This document shows, in pieces, positions 1-12,461 of a stretch of DNA of 64,000 bases; position 1 is the first letter of the stretch; each line of letters starts with the position of its first letter. Location: NCBI GenBank assembly GCA_963678705.1, contig OY783206.1, positions 13,713,807 through 13,777,806 on the forward strand, in the 5' to 3' direction. Origin of the DNA: Panorpa germanica. Its lineage: Eukaryota > Arthropoda > Insecta > Mecoptera > Panorpidae. A program made the position numbers and the translations under genes. The notes beneath the pieces were generated by a model. It did not search any database and was not told where the DNA came from. It saw nothing but the letters and a program-made list of their open reading frames with translations.

Positions 1-143
1 GGTTCACATCTTCAATGGAGTGTTAAGATGATTACAAAATCTGCTTTTCAAGAAATTGCTTTATATTAAACCAAAGTTAGTAAACAAATTACGAAAAATA
101 ATTTTAATCTATTAAGAAATTTATTTTCAATATTATCTATCAT

Positions 144-372
144 CAGGCCCGAATTTGAGGGAGTGCTGGCGGAGCTACAGCTACGGGGCCTCCACAAGAG
201 AGGGGCCCCCACAATAGAGATAAAAAGAATTATCTTAATTTCGACGACTCAGCCACTTTTCCGTTTTTTTTCCGTACAGTCTTTTTTTGCATTTTTACCT
301 AATTGGGAAAATAATTAGGGGTCTCCGTTCCTTCGTTGCTCCAGGATCTCCAGACCTCCAAATCCGGCCCTG
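144..372. mobile_element. hAT-type MITE, 229 bp
   Basis: Terminal inverted repeats CAGGCCCGAATTTGAGG (left) and CAGGGCCGGATTTGGAGG (right, reverse complement), with the 8-bp target duplication TCTATCAT at 136-143 and 373-380. An 8-bp duplication and a CAGGGCCGG terminus are typical of hAT superfamily elements. Related copies lie at 15390-15579 and 51036-51216. Confidence 0.9.
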
Positions 373-552
373 TCTATCATTCACTAGACTTTTCATTGTG
401 AGAAACTTTCAGTATAGCTATAAAAATCACCTAAAAATAATCATCTTCTCTAGCTCTTACATGAAAACCAATGGGGTTGTGAACTTATTTCTCTAAACGA
501 ACTTAGTGGTCATTTTTCTGATTTTCGATTGAAATAAATTTTAGTGTATGTA

Positions 553-908
553 TGTAAAGAAATAATATTTCTTTAGTTGGTAACACTGACCAGAGATATT
601 ATAACTGCATTCTGGTCAGATGAGCTAACGGTATATACTAGTTATAGCTACTTTCATTGTAGTGTGTGCCAACGGCCAACACAGTTGATATTTGAAGTGG
701 ACAGGACTCACTGTGCACAATGTTAAGTTATTATAAAATTAGATAAAAAGGAATTGTCATTTCAAGAATTAAATGCCATTTCTTTGATTTCAGGTAAGAT
801 AGTTTGGTTTAAGTTAAACAGTGTAATTATTATAACGTGTATGTAAATTACTAAAATAAAAGTCTTTGATTTCGGAAACAACACATAAGCTTGATTAAGA
901 ATATACAA
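553..908 (+). repeat. repeat family A, copy 1
   Basis: A dispersed repeat of about 355 bp that begins TGTAAAGAAAT with a palindromic AAAGAAAT...ATTTCTTT, contains CAACACAGTTGATATTTG, and ends with AATAAA followed by ACA. Other copies lie at 17216-17581, 5229-5587, 46548-46751 and 57688-58067. The TGT...ACA ends and late AATAAA would fit a solo LTR, but no internal region or clear target duplication is visible. Confidence 0.75.
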
Positions 909-925
909 TTCCTAAAATGCCTTAT

Positions 926-1355
926 ATGTATATCGGTGTTTTTATTTTTTTTAATAATCAAAAGTTGACAGAGTTATAGCTTATATCAAATTTGAATTTC
1001 AGTGTTACTGCATTTTTTATTATGCATAATACGTCACACAACCACAATTTTCGTAATATAATACTTCATGACGTATCACACACACAGTCGTATGCATCTA
1101 TGTTGCATAAAAGAGATAGCAAATCGTAAGACGTGACGTATGCATTAAAATTCTCTATAATTCATATAAAGATCAATTTAGCATCTAAAGAGACAAATTG
1201 CCTTCTTTTTATTGTTAATATGTATCTCTTAAAATTTTTATTAAAAATCTCCTAAAAAATTAGGATTTATTAAAAAATAATTGCATATCTGAGGTTCTGG
1301 TAGGCAACTTTATCAATATATAGTACAGTTTTATAGAAATTAAGCAAGGTTTCTA
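926..1355 (+). repeat. repeat family C, partial copy
   Basis: Matches other family C copies in blocks: CAAAAGTTGACAGAGTTATAGC, the cluster of TCTTAAAATTTTTATTAAAA, and the end GGTTCTGGTAGGCAACTTTA followed by ATCAATATATAGTACA. The terminal inverted repeats are not preserved. Confidence 0.65.
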
Positions 1356-1739
1356 GATGGCAATCAAAAAACCCAGATCTGGGTGGACAACTCAGTAGTG
1401 GGAGCATCACTAATAACACATTCGACGTACATATATCATATGTTACTAATTCATATTGCGCTTTATAGTTAATGATGTGGACAATAGATGGCAGCAGTTG
1501 TGTATGTCATTTGTACGTAATATGCTCCTATATTTGTTTTACAGTAATATTCTAGCATTCTAGGTATTCAACTTTTAAATTAATTTTTAGTTTGCTTTTA
1601 TCCACTGAACGAGTGAATGCTGCCTGTTCATTGTGTATTGAAGGCCCGGAGCCATTAAAGTTTGTTGTTAATGTGATGGTCCGTGGAAAGAGATCATATA
1701 TGGCTATTGCTGCTACAGGGTATTCAACAAGTACAACTT

Positions 1740-1975
1740 ATATAACACATCACTAAATAAGTTTTAGGATGACATATAGGTGGAGCCACTATTCACAAAT
1801 TTATATGATTTTTTAGTACCAACTTTCAAACGATATGTGTAAAAAATTAATAACATTCCAACCATTAGTTTACGAATTACAGTGGTTTTAGTGACACTAC
1901 TTTTGTAATTTTCAAAAGAATGGATAAGCTGAATTTCGTGTGTTGATAAAGCATTGCTTTTTAATGGGGAAAAAC
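1740..1975 (+). repeat. dispersed repeat, inverted copy at 6805-7020
   Basis: Shared blocks include the AAGCATTGCTTTTTAATGG segment, CACTACTTTTGTAATTTT and ACCAACTTTCAAA. The two copies are in opposite orientation 5 kb apart. Its class is not recognised. Confidence 0.65.
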
Positions 1976-2159
1976 GGCGTAGGGGCAGTCCATAAACTAT
2001 GTACCTCTTTAGAACCACTTCCCCACATGTGGCCTACGTAGTATGAAACGTAGTTTCTTTTCTTGAAAAAAAATGAGAAAATACAGAAAATCTGTAACTC
2101 GATTCTTAAAAAATTAAAAACAAAAAAAAGATAATTTATGTGAGAAAAGAGTAAAAAGT

Positions 2160-2465
2160 GAAATAAAGATTGTGCAGTTATTGAAAAAAGGCAGTGAAGG
2201 AAGGAGATGGATGGCGGAGGTAGAGGGAAGGAGCGAGGAAAGAGAAGCAATGGCAGAGTAGAAACGGGAGGGAGAGCAGCAGAAAGAGAGTTTTTTAAGT
2301 ATAAGTTTTTTTTTGAAGGAGAGAGAATGAGTACATAGAATAAGGAACTTTTAATTTAATTGTAATTAATCACAATGATATGTAATTCTATGATTTAAGG
2401 CGGAAGAATGTAGAGCCTCATTGCAAAAACATTAAAATAAAATAATAACAATAAAATAAAAAAAA
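2160..2465 (+). mobile_element. 3' end of a non-LTR retrotransposon
   Basis: Purine-rich sequence (GGCAGAGTAGAAACGGGAGG) followed by an A-rich end with CAAAAACATTAAAATAAAA. It matches 30547-30765 in the same order, so this is the common 3' end of an element family with a variable 5' truncation. No intact coding frame is present. Confidence 0.6.
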
Positions 2466-3194
2466 GAAGAGTTAAAAACAAAAAAAGTCTTTTATAAAAA
2501 AGGAAAATAATCTATTAATTGTACCAAATAACATAAATGACAAAAACGAAATAGCTCCACTATATCTCCCCCTCTCACATAAGCCCCCCGTAAGAAGCAT
2601 TGACTTGACCAGTGTTAGTCGGACTCGGTACATAAGTGCGCGTAGTTACGGTTACATTATAATTACATATTTCTTACTCTCAAGTGCACATCACATTTTA
2701 TATTTTTTGAGTTGTCCTACGTACTGAAAAGCACGACTATCTTAAGACTGTCAGTGTGCATCCATCCTAATATTATAACTATTTAAAAAATAAGCAATTT
2801 TTTTATGGAACACCCTATACGTAAATAAACGTGATTTTGAAATTCTCTTCTGTTAATTGAATTGTAAATTACTTGTACACTGAATCGAAATTCAAATTAA
2901 AATTATTTGGAAAACATATGAAGAGACTACAAAAGGGCTTTTAATCAGTTGAAATATGTTAACATTATTAAATATTTTATAACGTAATTTGTAAAATTAA
3001 TTTACATAGACTATAGTTGTGTGACACACACACGCACGCTTATACAATGGGTATTAAAAACTATATTTTAAAAAATTAACGATTTTACTTTTTAATTATA
3101 TAGTATGAAAGAAAAACCCATTGTCCGTAGACAGGTTTGGGAACAATGGAAGGATGTTGATGAAAAAAAAGTAACGCATTTAACGGGGTAATCT

Positions 3195-3970
3195 GCTTTG
3201 AGCGGTGCAAGCAAGGTCCCAAAACTCAAAAGGACTGGAATATAGAAAAGTGTAACTACACAGAGCATTTATGCTTGACGTGACTGCTGTGTCTTCGGGT
3301 TCGATATGTCTGGATTCGATAGGCCTAGGTATGTAACGAATATTCGCATTCGCAATAGATTATGCGAATTTTTTGCAATTGTATTTGGCAACTAATTGTG
3401 AAAATAATTTGTAAAATATTAATATTGTTAAATAATATTTTTATTTTAGTTTCTACTTGAACTTGGAATATAAAATAACAATTATAGAATAAACTTTTAC
3501 TTTTTAAACAATGGAGCTAAGTAAATTACCAAATTTTTAATTACACTAAACTACTTTAAATAATATCTTTACTGAGAACACAAATGATAGGATTTATATT
3601 ATGTTACTAAGTAAAGCAATTAGTAATTAAATTTGAGTAAGGAAATTTCAGGAAGTTTGGTGCCATATGCCAAGATTTGGCGCCATATTTAAAAAGCCGA
3701 TATTCGCATACGCATTAGCTTTCGCGAATGTTAGATTTGAAAATTCGCATTCACATTCGCGAATGTAGTAAATAGAACATTCGTTAAATCCCTAGTCTGG
3801 ACAAGATTTATATTTTCTGGATTTGGTTATTTTCAATTTAAATTGATTATGTACACACATAATGTATATTCTGCGGTGTAGTTCACATATATGAGGCCAT
3901 GATACCATAAACACTACCAACATAGTCGGGGATAGGACTCAGTATCGGAAATAGCCTAACATTAAATATA
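3195..3970 (+). mobile_element. tRNA-derived SINE, split by a MITE
   Basis: At 3255-3310 a tRNA-like head with the B-box-like sequence GGGTTCGATATGTC is preceded by GCTGTGTCTTC. The body resumes after the MITE at 3803-3970 (TCTGGATTTGGTTATTTTCA ... CATAGTCGGGGATAGGACTC ... ATCGGAAATAG). The same head and body occur uninterrupted at 32535-32735 (minus) and 27235-27480 (plus), which is how the split was recognised. Confidence 0.7.
3316..3794. mobile_element. hAT-like MITE inside the SINE
   Basis: Terminal inverted repeats TAGGTATGTAACGAA (left) and TAGGGATTTAACGAA (right, reverse complement), with internal ATTCGC/GCGAAT subterminal repeats. The 8-mer GTCTGGAT at 3308-3315 and GTCTGGAC at 3795-3802 look like an 8-bp target duplication with one change, although about 10 bp separate the left copy from the recognised terminus. 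Confidence 0.75.
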
Positions 3971-3974
3971 TTAA

Positions 3975-5225
3975 AAGAAAACTAGCAATGTTAAAAACTT
4001 CACTATATCAACAATAAGAATGCTTTTGTTGAAGGTAGATTGGCTGTGACAATCGGAAAAAGTATAGTCCGACTGTCAATACTAAAACTTTAAAATACTT
4101 ATTGGCAGACTAACTTATTTTCGGAAACTGTACTCGATAGATAGAAACTTTGATATGCAGACACACACTAATCAACCACACTTTTAACGAAAATGAATGT
4201 GGCAACACTACCAATCCCAATGCGGTATATCCTGTAGAAGTACCATATATGTAGGCATATTTATTATACTTTAAGAATGTAAACTATTAAGATCATCTCA
4301 CTAGTACTAGTCATTAGTTGCCAAATTGTGGTATCAGTATCCCACTATACGGCTGTTCTTTTTTAAAAATTTCTACTTTAAATATTTATATCTTTTCAAC
4401 AAATCAATAAAAAGAAATGGTTTTCATTTTTAAATTTGTTTTAATAAATATAAATTTTTAAAGCATTCCTAAAAACGATTTTTCAGATATACACGAAACT
4501 ATGTCTTCTTTTGTACTTTATCGGCCCGTTGCATGTTAATTATGTGCATTTAATTTAATAAATACCTCGCTTCACAATCGATGGAAAATTTCATTTTTTT
4601 TGACACCTAGATTAACACTATCTTTTAATAATTTTATCAAATTCTTAAGAAAAGAGTGTTTACGGCCAGCCTATCTTAACAATAATTAGGTCCAATACAT
4701 ATTATCCTTAAATGAAGGTGAAAAATAAATTAGCTTAGCTTACAAATGATCGCGTAGTTGATTAAGTAGGGACGCCCTACTTCGCCAAGATAGAGCCGAG
4801 TAACTAATGTCCCACCGTCCGTTTACACGTACGAGTGTGTGCGTCCACTTAATGTAGGGCTTAGCTGGTCCATCAACCAACCCTGACCCATCAGCCTAAT
4901 TAGTTGCACCATTACTCACGCTGAGTTCTCTCTGCACCACACAAAAACCAAATCTTCCGACACCACGTGCTGGGGTCTCCGTCGTCCCCTTCGTTCTCTC
5001 TCCCTTCCCCAACACAGATGGACATAAATTACAATAAGAATCGTAAAAACAATTACATATTTTTAAATTGAACTGATGGGATGCTGTATTCAACTTGGTG
5101 TCGGGTACAGTGTTGCCATTATTCAAAAACCGATAAAAGAATGTATTGGAAGAGAAAACATTTAAAGAGGTTTCATAGCAAATTGTGACTGGATTGTTAT
5201 ATGTATACTTACAAGACATTTTAAG
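3975..5225. other. no gene recognised
   Basis: AT-rich sequence, with a somewhat GC-richer block at 4760-5010. The 107-codon minus frame at 4896-5219 has no recognisable motif and ends inside family A. Nothing firm is seen. Confidence 0.4.
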
Positions 5226-5228
5226 AAT

Positions 5229-5587
5229 TGCAAATTTTTAAACAAACTCATTTCTTGCTTCTGAAATCAAAGACTTTTATTTTAATAATTTACATACAAA
5301 TTATAATAATTACACTGTTTAACTAATCATACTATCTTACCTGAAATCAAAGAAACGACATTTAAAGTTTATTATTTTAACTATCAATTCCTTTTTTTCT
5401 AATTTTATAATAACTTAAAATTATGCACAGTGAGTACTATCGATTCCAAATATCAACTATGTTGGTTGTTAGTACATACTACAATGAAATGATATAAATA
5501 ACATATACCGTTAGTTCATCTGACCAGGATGCAGTTGTAATATCTATCTGGTAGTGTTACCAACTGAAGAAATATAATTTCTTTACA
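5229..5587 (-). repeat. repeat family A, copy 3
   Basis: Reverse-complement copy: AAATTTTTAAACAAACTCAT near the left edge, TATGCACAGTGAG and AAATATCAACTATGTTGG in the middle, and ATATAATTTCTTTACAT at the right edge. Nearly full length (about 359 bp). Confidence 0.75.
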
Positions 5588-5989
5588 TACTTATAAATAT
5601 TACAGCTACTTTATATTTTAAGATCTGTATCCAAGTTTTGTTCGTACTAGTATTTTGCAGAAAGAAATACTTTCTTGTAACTAACTTTCTTCTATTTAAA
5701 AAAAGGGAACCATTCTATTTGTAGACTGAGAAATAATTCTAGCTTCGTGCTGTCAACAGACAACACTCAATATTATATTTTCTATTCTAAATTCATAATT
5801 CTCATAAGTTTTCATTCTAACTTCATATTCTAATTATATATTGTAATAAAACACAAATTATATTTCTTGAATAATAAAGAACCTAAGCCTAATAAAAATA
5901 CACCAAGAAGATCCATAACAGAACAGAATTGTTAGAATTTTTTAGTTCTTAGTATTTTCAATATGTTCATAAAAATATTATATTGTATA

Positions 5990-6600
5990 TTATCGTTTCT
6001 GCCTTTACCGCCTTACAACGACATTTACATTTTACATTTCCTTTACATTTTTAGATTTTTTCTTACAACTTTTTTAACATTTTTTCAATTCTCTTCTTGC
6101 TTTTCGTTCACTTGTTATCTTCCTCCACTGCCTCTTCCTTACTTCCACCATCTATTTGCTTTCTTCTCTACTCTTGTAATCGTTCTTCACGTATCTCTTT
6201 GCTTACAAAGTTTCTCCTTCTTCTCGTTTCCCTTTCTCCTTACCTCCGTCATTCATATTCTTCCATCCCTTTTCTTTGCAATACGTCTTCCAAGTTTAAT
6301 TCACTTTCCTCTTTATCCTGATACCTATACTTCATGTGTTCTATATTTTTCCTCATCCTTCTCGCATATGCTGCATAATTTCTCTTCTACTGCTCCCCAA
6401 TACCTACCTCCTTTCTCTTCATTCCTCAGCCTGAATCACACAGTCACTTTCACATCCTCCTTTCCTATTCTGTTTTCAAGGTACCGTGGCAATCCCTTAG
6501 TCCATAACCTTCTGTATCTTGTATTGTATCTTCCTTTGTCCTTCGTCCTCATCCTCTCCTGTTGTTGAATCTCTAAGTCTCTTTCTTTTATCATGCTTCT
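5990..6600 (-). pseudogene. non-LTR retrotransposon pol C-terminal fragment
   Basis: The minus strand is purine-rich. Near 6350-6400 it encodes a CSICEKDEEK segment and, after a frame change, an IEHMKYR segment. This is the layout of the Cys/His motif at the end of non-LTR retrotransposon reverse transcriptases, better preserved at 41526-41760. The 201-codon plus-strand frame over this region is an antisense shadow (Ser, Phe, Leu-rich). Confidence 0.5.
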
Positions 6601-6689
6601 TACCTCCCTTCCCTATGTACTTAGATCCCATCCAATAAACAATTTGGTGGTGTCCTGTTTTGTGACGTTTCTATCACTGGTAAATTAAC

Positions 6690-6772
6690 TCTTTCATGAC
6701 AAAAAAAAGTCATGCGCATCTTCAATATGATGGCGAAGTGACTCCAAAATGTTTACTGGGCAATAACACTTG
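6690..6772 (-). repeat. terminal fragment of the CCAGTAAACATTTTGG MITE
   Basis: Carries the MITE end CCAAAATGTTTACTGGG and the adjacent hairpin sequence with CATGACAAAAAAAAGTCATG. It matches the ends of the copies at 48380-49190 and 32140-32447. Confidence 0.6.
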
Positions 6773-6804
6773 CTAAGCCATTTTTTTGCTTAAACGGTAT
6801 GTTT

Positions 6805-7020
6805 TCCATTAAAAAGCAATGCTTTATCAATACACGCAATTCAGATGTGTCCATTGTTTTAAAAATTATAACAGTAGTTTCACTAAAATCACTGTAACTC
6901 GTAAATGAAGTCGAAATGTCATGAAATCTTCACACATATTTGAAAGTTGGTACGAACCAAAAATATGGGTTTGATAATAGTATATCATCCTACAAACTTA
7001 TTGAGTGTTGTGATATATAT
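6805..7020 (-). repeat. dispersed repeat, inverted copy of 1740-1975
   Basis: Contains CCATTAAAAAGCAATGCTTT, a run about CACTGTAACTCGTAAATGA and TTTGAAAGTTGGTAC, the reverse complement of 1740-1975 with substitutions. Confidence 0.65.
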
Positions 7021-7899
7021 CCTTGTATAATAATAGTATAAGATTTACTGATATTTCGAAAATCTTAGCTATATAATTCTACTAAATGCGAACAATTTGT
7101 TGCTCTGATAAATACATTTAGTTTATTCTTATATTCACGATCTCCATCCTCCTCCTCAAGATTGACATTAACGTATCCAACACCCTGTACATTTAAGCGA
7201 GAGCATTGACACTTTTTGTTCTCGAGAACCCGCATGATAATTAATAGTACTCAAATTATTGAACGATATTTTACAATCATTTTTACGACAAATATTATTT
7301 GTGGATTGTGCCGGTCTGGGCCAGGCTCTGGGCAAGCGGGCTTGAGCTCAATTAATTTATTAGCTACAATGTCCCGCTAAAGTGAACTACTAATATATCG
7401 TCGAAGTTAATTGAAACTTGTTATTTATATCTGGTGATTTCTTTTTGTTATGACGTGGGGCCAAAGTTGGCGAACCAATAAAAAAATCACGAACCTAATA
7501 GCTGCGGAAATGTAAATGATACGTGGGGTGCTCAGAACAAAAATGGAGCAAGTTCACATTGAGTTGATCACATTGAGTAAGTTATGTAGAAACTGAAACA
7601 GTTATACGTCACTTGTTTTTAAGAGCTGCTGAACAAAATGCATCCATTAGAGGACGTACTGGCAGCATCATTTATCTCACTCCATTAATAAAGTAATTGT
7701 GAGTGAAACGTAAGAAGTATTTACTTTCGGTGTGATTTAATGGAGATATTTTAATATGTAATGTAAATCTACATACTTTACAAAAGTATTTTCAACATTA
7801 TTTTCAATAACGTAATTTTACGCAATGTCTAACAATTTAACCTGTGTGTTATAAGATGGTCATCCATAAATTACGTCACGTAAATTTCTTGGTTTTCAT

Positions 7900-8772
7900 A
7901 ATGGGTTTGTGAACCATGTCTTAATTTCTATAAAACTGTGCAATATATTGATAAAGTTGGCTACCAGGACCTCAAATGTCCAATTATATATATTATATTT
8001 TTAATAACTCGCGATATTTTAGGAGATCTTAACAATTAAAATAATCATTTTTTCCCTTTAATAATAAAGTGATTCATCGTTATAGAATATTAAAATACAT
8101 GTTACTTCACGTCCGCTAGGTTGTTACCTTTTTTATACAACAGAGCGTAGAAGAAAGAGCATACTTAACACATAAGTCTTAAGTCAGCGCCAAACGATGC
8201 TACGAACACCTTTCCAACGTTGGACGCATCGTGTGGCCGAAGCTGAAATTAAGTGTGTCCAACGTTCACGATGGAAAGAAGTTCGGGCTGTTGTCGGTCT
8301 TTTAACCCGCGTCAAAAAAGATTTCTCTCTCCCCACCACATACTTGATTCACATGTCATGCACTGCTGCACGAATCGTCCAACAAATGAAGGGTTTATAC
8401 TTTTAATAATATTAACAAATTAATAAAATAAATAAATCATTCGGATCAAACTTCGGAAACTTGCCATGTCAATCTTCCAATATTTGACTCACACATGGAG
8501 GCAAACATTTAAATCAAACGTTCACCGCATCGTTTGGAGCCGACTTTATACATATAACAAATAAATGACCCATCCCTTAATAGTGCGACATGTTACGTCA
8601 TAAATATGGCCGACATCTCTAGTGCTGAAACTACAATTCAAACTTTTAATTGCTATATCTTCGTCAACATTTAGATATTTAATAAAATAAAAACGTCAAT
8701 ATACATTTATTAACATCCATTACAATCAGTAATTAAAAAATCGACCTTGAAAAATGAACTCACAGACCCATT
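7900..8772 (-). mobile_element. repeat family C MITE, interrupted
   Basis: The left end ATGGGTTTGTGAACCATG and right end ACTCACAGACCCAT correspond to the family C terminal inverted repeat ATGGGCTTGTG. The interior (GATAAAGTTGGCTACCAGGA; CAACATTTAGATATTTAATA) matches 39066-39770. A different inverted-repeat element (8181-8545) is inserted in the middle. Confidence 0.75.
8181..8545 (+). mobile_element. inverted-repeat element nested in family C
   Basis: Ends AGTCAGCGCCAAACGATGC and (reverse complement) AGTCGGCTCCAAACGATGC form a terminal inverted repeat. A related, left-truncated copy is inverted at 37385-37731. It contains a 69-codon plus-strand frame (8197-8406) of unknown product; with no sign of conservation between the copies I do not treat it as a gene. 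Confidence 0.7.
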
Positions 8773-8774
8773 TC

Positions 8775-9714
8775 AGGAGATGGAGAGTTCCTCTATTGTT
8801 ACGTCTTCTCACATATTACGGTCCCCTCTTTGTGATACCCCTTTGATGAAGTGTGATCTTCTTCATCCGTGTGACTTAATTAATGGATAAGAAAGTTGTA
8901 AGTTCTGTATTACTACCTTTGAAACTTAAGTTACAAATCGAATAAAAATATTCCAAATTTAGAAAAGAAGTTACCGCCTATATTTTGAAAAAATATATTT
9001 TTTGTATTTTGTAAATAATAAAAATTATATTCAAGCCAATCATGTTATTTTAAAAACAGAACAAAATTTAAAATGAAACTACAAACATATAAAACAGACG
9101 TTACTTTGCGACGGGGTTTACAGCTGATACGTTTTGCATCCGATGAATGAATTGAAATGAATTAAAATGATTAGTAAATGAATGCGAAATGTTAAAATAG
9201 TATATTTAACCAGCGTATTTATTTATCGCTTAATGGACTCTAATAACATCACTATCACTAATCTTGCCGCTGTATTTACATAGCGATATCATCGCTGTAA
9301 TCGTTGGTATAATAATTACCTAGAAAAATATTACTGAAAATACATATTATATGCAAATAACAGCTCTTCAATTTCACTGCAACATTTTTTCATGATTTTC
9401 ATTCATTTTCTTTCTACTTTTATTTATTTTTTAAATCCCTTGATAACAGAATTGTAATGGAATATGCAGTTTCAAGTTTTCGCTGAACTTTTAAATTTAC
9501 TTTAAAAGTTTTTCCAATATTCTCCGCTTTATTTAAACAAAATACGAGTACAAGTATGTATTAGAGTTATACAAATTGTGATTGTCTCGACAGTGGAGTA
9601 GGAAGGGTTACATAAGAGAGGGGCAGTTTCTTAACGGCTGTATTTTCACAGGAGACACAATTGTATATAGGTCTCTCATTTTCTTTATTATTTACCGTGC
9701 TCTGATTATGGCTT
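8775..9714. other. no gene recognised
   Basis: AT-rich sequence without terminal repeats, coding motifs or long open frames that I can interpret. Confidence 0.4.
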
Positions 9715-10344
9715 TTATAGTCGACCCGACCTGGAATCGGACCCGCCAGGTAATGCCCTTAAATTCGGACTCGGGTCCGGTTGCAAAATAAAATTACCCG
9801 TCACAAAAAGTTAATTTTAGACTGCAAAACAGAGCGAATTTCTTTAGCGAATATGATTACTGTTTTCGTGAAACGTGAGACATTTATCGTTAGCTTTGTT
9901 AGAGTTAAATTGTTCACAAATACTGGATTTATAAGATTTTGAAGTGTTAAAGTGATTTTTGATAAGGAATGAACTTGAACCAAATTGGCAGATAAAGTCT
10001 TAAGTCGTAATGATAGAACACTATTGACGGATTCAACAAGTCAAGTAGCGCTGTTCACAGTAAAACCAACTTCGACGGATAACGAACAAAGATTCTCGGT
10101 GTCTGTAAATTTTGGCAACAAACTTGCATCGACATTGACGTATAAGTCTCTTAATGTTTTGGTGTTTCATGAGTATCATTATATTAGAGCTAGTAAAACA
10201 AAATAGGTTGTAAAATTATTATGTAATTACCTAAATACGAGTATATAAATAAAACATGAAAAAAATAAATGAATTGCGATAAATACTTAAAAATTTAGAT
10301 GCTTTTATATTTTTCTGATTTATATGTATCTGACCCGGACCCGG
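9715..10344. other. flank with repeated GGGTC/GACCC motifs, possible older element
   Basis: GACCCGACCTGGAATCGGACC at the left and CTGACCCGGACCCGGATCCG at the right (continuing past the hAT MITE to about 11041, ending in AGAACCCTA) suggest an older inverted-repeat element into which the MITE at 10353 inserted. No complete terminus could be fixed on the left. The short open frames here (9801-9983, 9985-10206) are not recognised. Confidence 0.35.
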
Positions 10345-10352
10345 ATCCGTCG

Positions 10353-11003
10353 TAGGGATGTGAGATGAATGGAAAAGAATCGATTTAATAAAAATCGATT
10401 TCATTTTATTAAATATTAATCGATTTGTCAATAATCGATTTTAATGAAAATAAATAATCGATTTTTTCGAAAAAATCGATTTTTTTTCTATTATTTAAAA
10501 TCCTCCATGCTTTTCATATTGCAATAATAAACCTAAGAGATTCATTTTAACAATTAATCAGATTAAAAATGAAATAAAATAATATGAATAAAAAAATAAA
10601 CAACTTGTCACATGATGCTAAAAAATGATACATTTAATTAGAATAATATTATTCCCATAATTTTTCCGGTAAGCAGTTTAAAAACAATAATTTTGATAAT
10701 CTCTTTCCTAAAATACGGTTTCTGACTCAGAAGATCTCACTCACTAAACTGAAACTACTTAACTCGCCGACATAACTACAGATGGCACCGTTTTTTATTT
10801 ACTAACTTGCAAATAATAATGCTTCGAGTTTTTTCATTCGGCGCATAGATGGTGCTATTTATGAAAATCGATTTAATCGCGTAATTTATTAATCGATTAA
10901 TTAAAAATCGATTAATATGGCTTTGAAAATCGATTATAAAAAATCGATTATACGAAAATAATAATCGATTAAAAGAAAAATCGATTATTTTTTAACATCT
11001 CTG
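10353..11003. mobile_element. hAT-type MITE, 651 bp, rich in AATCGATT
   Basis: Termini TAGGGATGT and (reverse complement) CAGAGATGT, with the perfect 8-bp target duplication ATCCGTCG at 10345-10352 and 11004-11011. Both subterminal regions are packed with AATCGATT/AAATCGATTT motifs, which are probably transposase-binding repeats. It is inserted into a segment with repeated GACCCGGACCCGG. A related but distinct element lies at 35279-35745. Confidence 0.9.
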
Positions 11004-11041
11004 ATCCGTCGGGTATGGAAACATCGAGTTTTCAGAACCCT

Positions 11042-12461
11042 ACTTGCAGTGAAAGCTTCACATTTGCTTGCTTGAGGCAAGGTAACTTCAAGATTCATTT
11101 TATACTTCTCATATAGAAACTGTCTCCCACACTTGCAACCTTACTACAAGCTAATTAAAGAGTTACATTGTGATACATATGAAAAAGTTTCCTCTATTCT
11201 TTGCATTCTTATTTGTTGCTGCACTTCTGCTCCAGTACATTTCTGTCCCTAAATATATAAATAAAGAAAATGTGTTTAATCTCTGGATATAAAATTTATT
11301 ATACCGGAAACTAAACCTATACTGCACCTGGCGGCATGCTTCTGCAAGAGCGTTAATTTCAAAACAAAGAAAGTTCCCTTATTGTAATACATAATGTATT
11401 ACTCTAGGTACGCTACTGCATCTTATTCTTTGAGAATCTTAAAGTGGTACAATCTTGTTTCAATAATTTATTCATTTAATTTAAAATTAGGAAGTTGGAT
11501 TATTTTTTAAAACAATAGAAATATTACATTTATTTTCGTGTTGAAATTTTCTTAATTTATTTTAAAAATCAACGAAACATTTTATGTATAAATATCGTTA
11601 TTTGAGATTTCAATTTAACGTCAACAATTTAAACATTTCTTTGTGAGCCGAGTACCTAACTTTTATTTTTAAGTGCTTAATATTTTCACGTATTTCGTTC
11701 AGAGAAACAAAAGGTTCAAAAGAGGGATAAGGGGAGTGAGATAGATGGACCTGGAAAATACTTCATTTCACACGCAGGGGGCGGGGGAGAGAGACTAACA
11801 ACCCCTACAAATTAATACTTGTCAAAATGCTGTGGTGATTTTTTATACGCTGAACCCTTGAGAAACTATTTTTATATATAAATTCTATGGGGGGTGGGGG
11901 CAGGGGGCGGTTGTATAGGTCTAAAATACCACAACAAAGTGTTTGTAAATAATTTCCAAAAATAACATCCCGGATTTCCTTTTTCTTTAAATAAATCAGA
12001 TATATATATATATTTTCATCATACTTCAATTTTTCCACCTACATGAGTTTCACTCGAACATCGCGTGGTTTTGTTCGTCAACTGTAGTAATCTAGAAATC
12101 TAGTAAAAGCAGTGGTTCTTAAACTGTACTTTTCACATTAGTTTCTAATTTATTAATCATTAAAACATATCTAAATTAATCAATTATTTCAGTTGTAATT
12201 ATTTTTGTACAATAACACTTTAAATAATATGTCAGTCAGTGCCGTATTATGGCATGGGCTTTAGTGATGCATCTCACATTTGCAAAATAACATATCGTAG
12301 TAGTATTTCGTTCTAGATGCTACAAGGTTTAGATGAGGTTCTTGTCAGATATGTAGCACGTCCTTTTAAGGAACTGGCAAGCAATTTAACTTAGTTGGAT
12401 AAACCTTATGAGCACCTGGTTAGGACCCTGTTAGGGAAGCATTGGCGGCTTAATCCACCTT
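11042..12461. other. no gene recognised
   Basis: AT-rich; contains two G-rich patches (11776-11788 and 11889-11908) and a short TA run near 12000. The 77-codon minus frame at 11805 is not recognised. Confidence 0.4.

Noticed and set aside
3250-3320. Possible functional tRNA gene
   Set aside because: Only the B-box region is tRNA-like; no acceptor stem or cloverleaf closes, and the same sequence recurs as a SINE.
5963-6568. 201-codon plus-strand open frame
   Set aside because: Product is an implausible Ser/Phe/Leu-rich string; the opposite strand carries a retrotransposon Cys/His motif, so this is an antisense shadow of purine-rich sequence.
10345-11011. Dense AATCGATT repeats considered as a possible regulatory array or CRISPR-like array
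   Set aside because: They are symmetric about a hAT-type MITE with a perfect 8-bp target duplication; spacing is irregular and no spacers exist.
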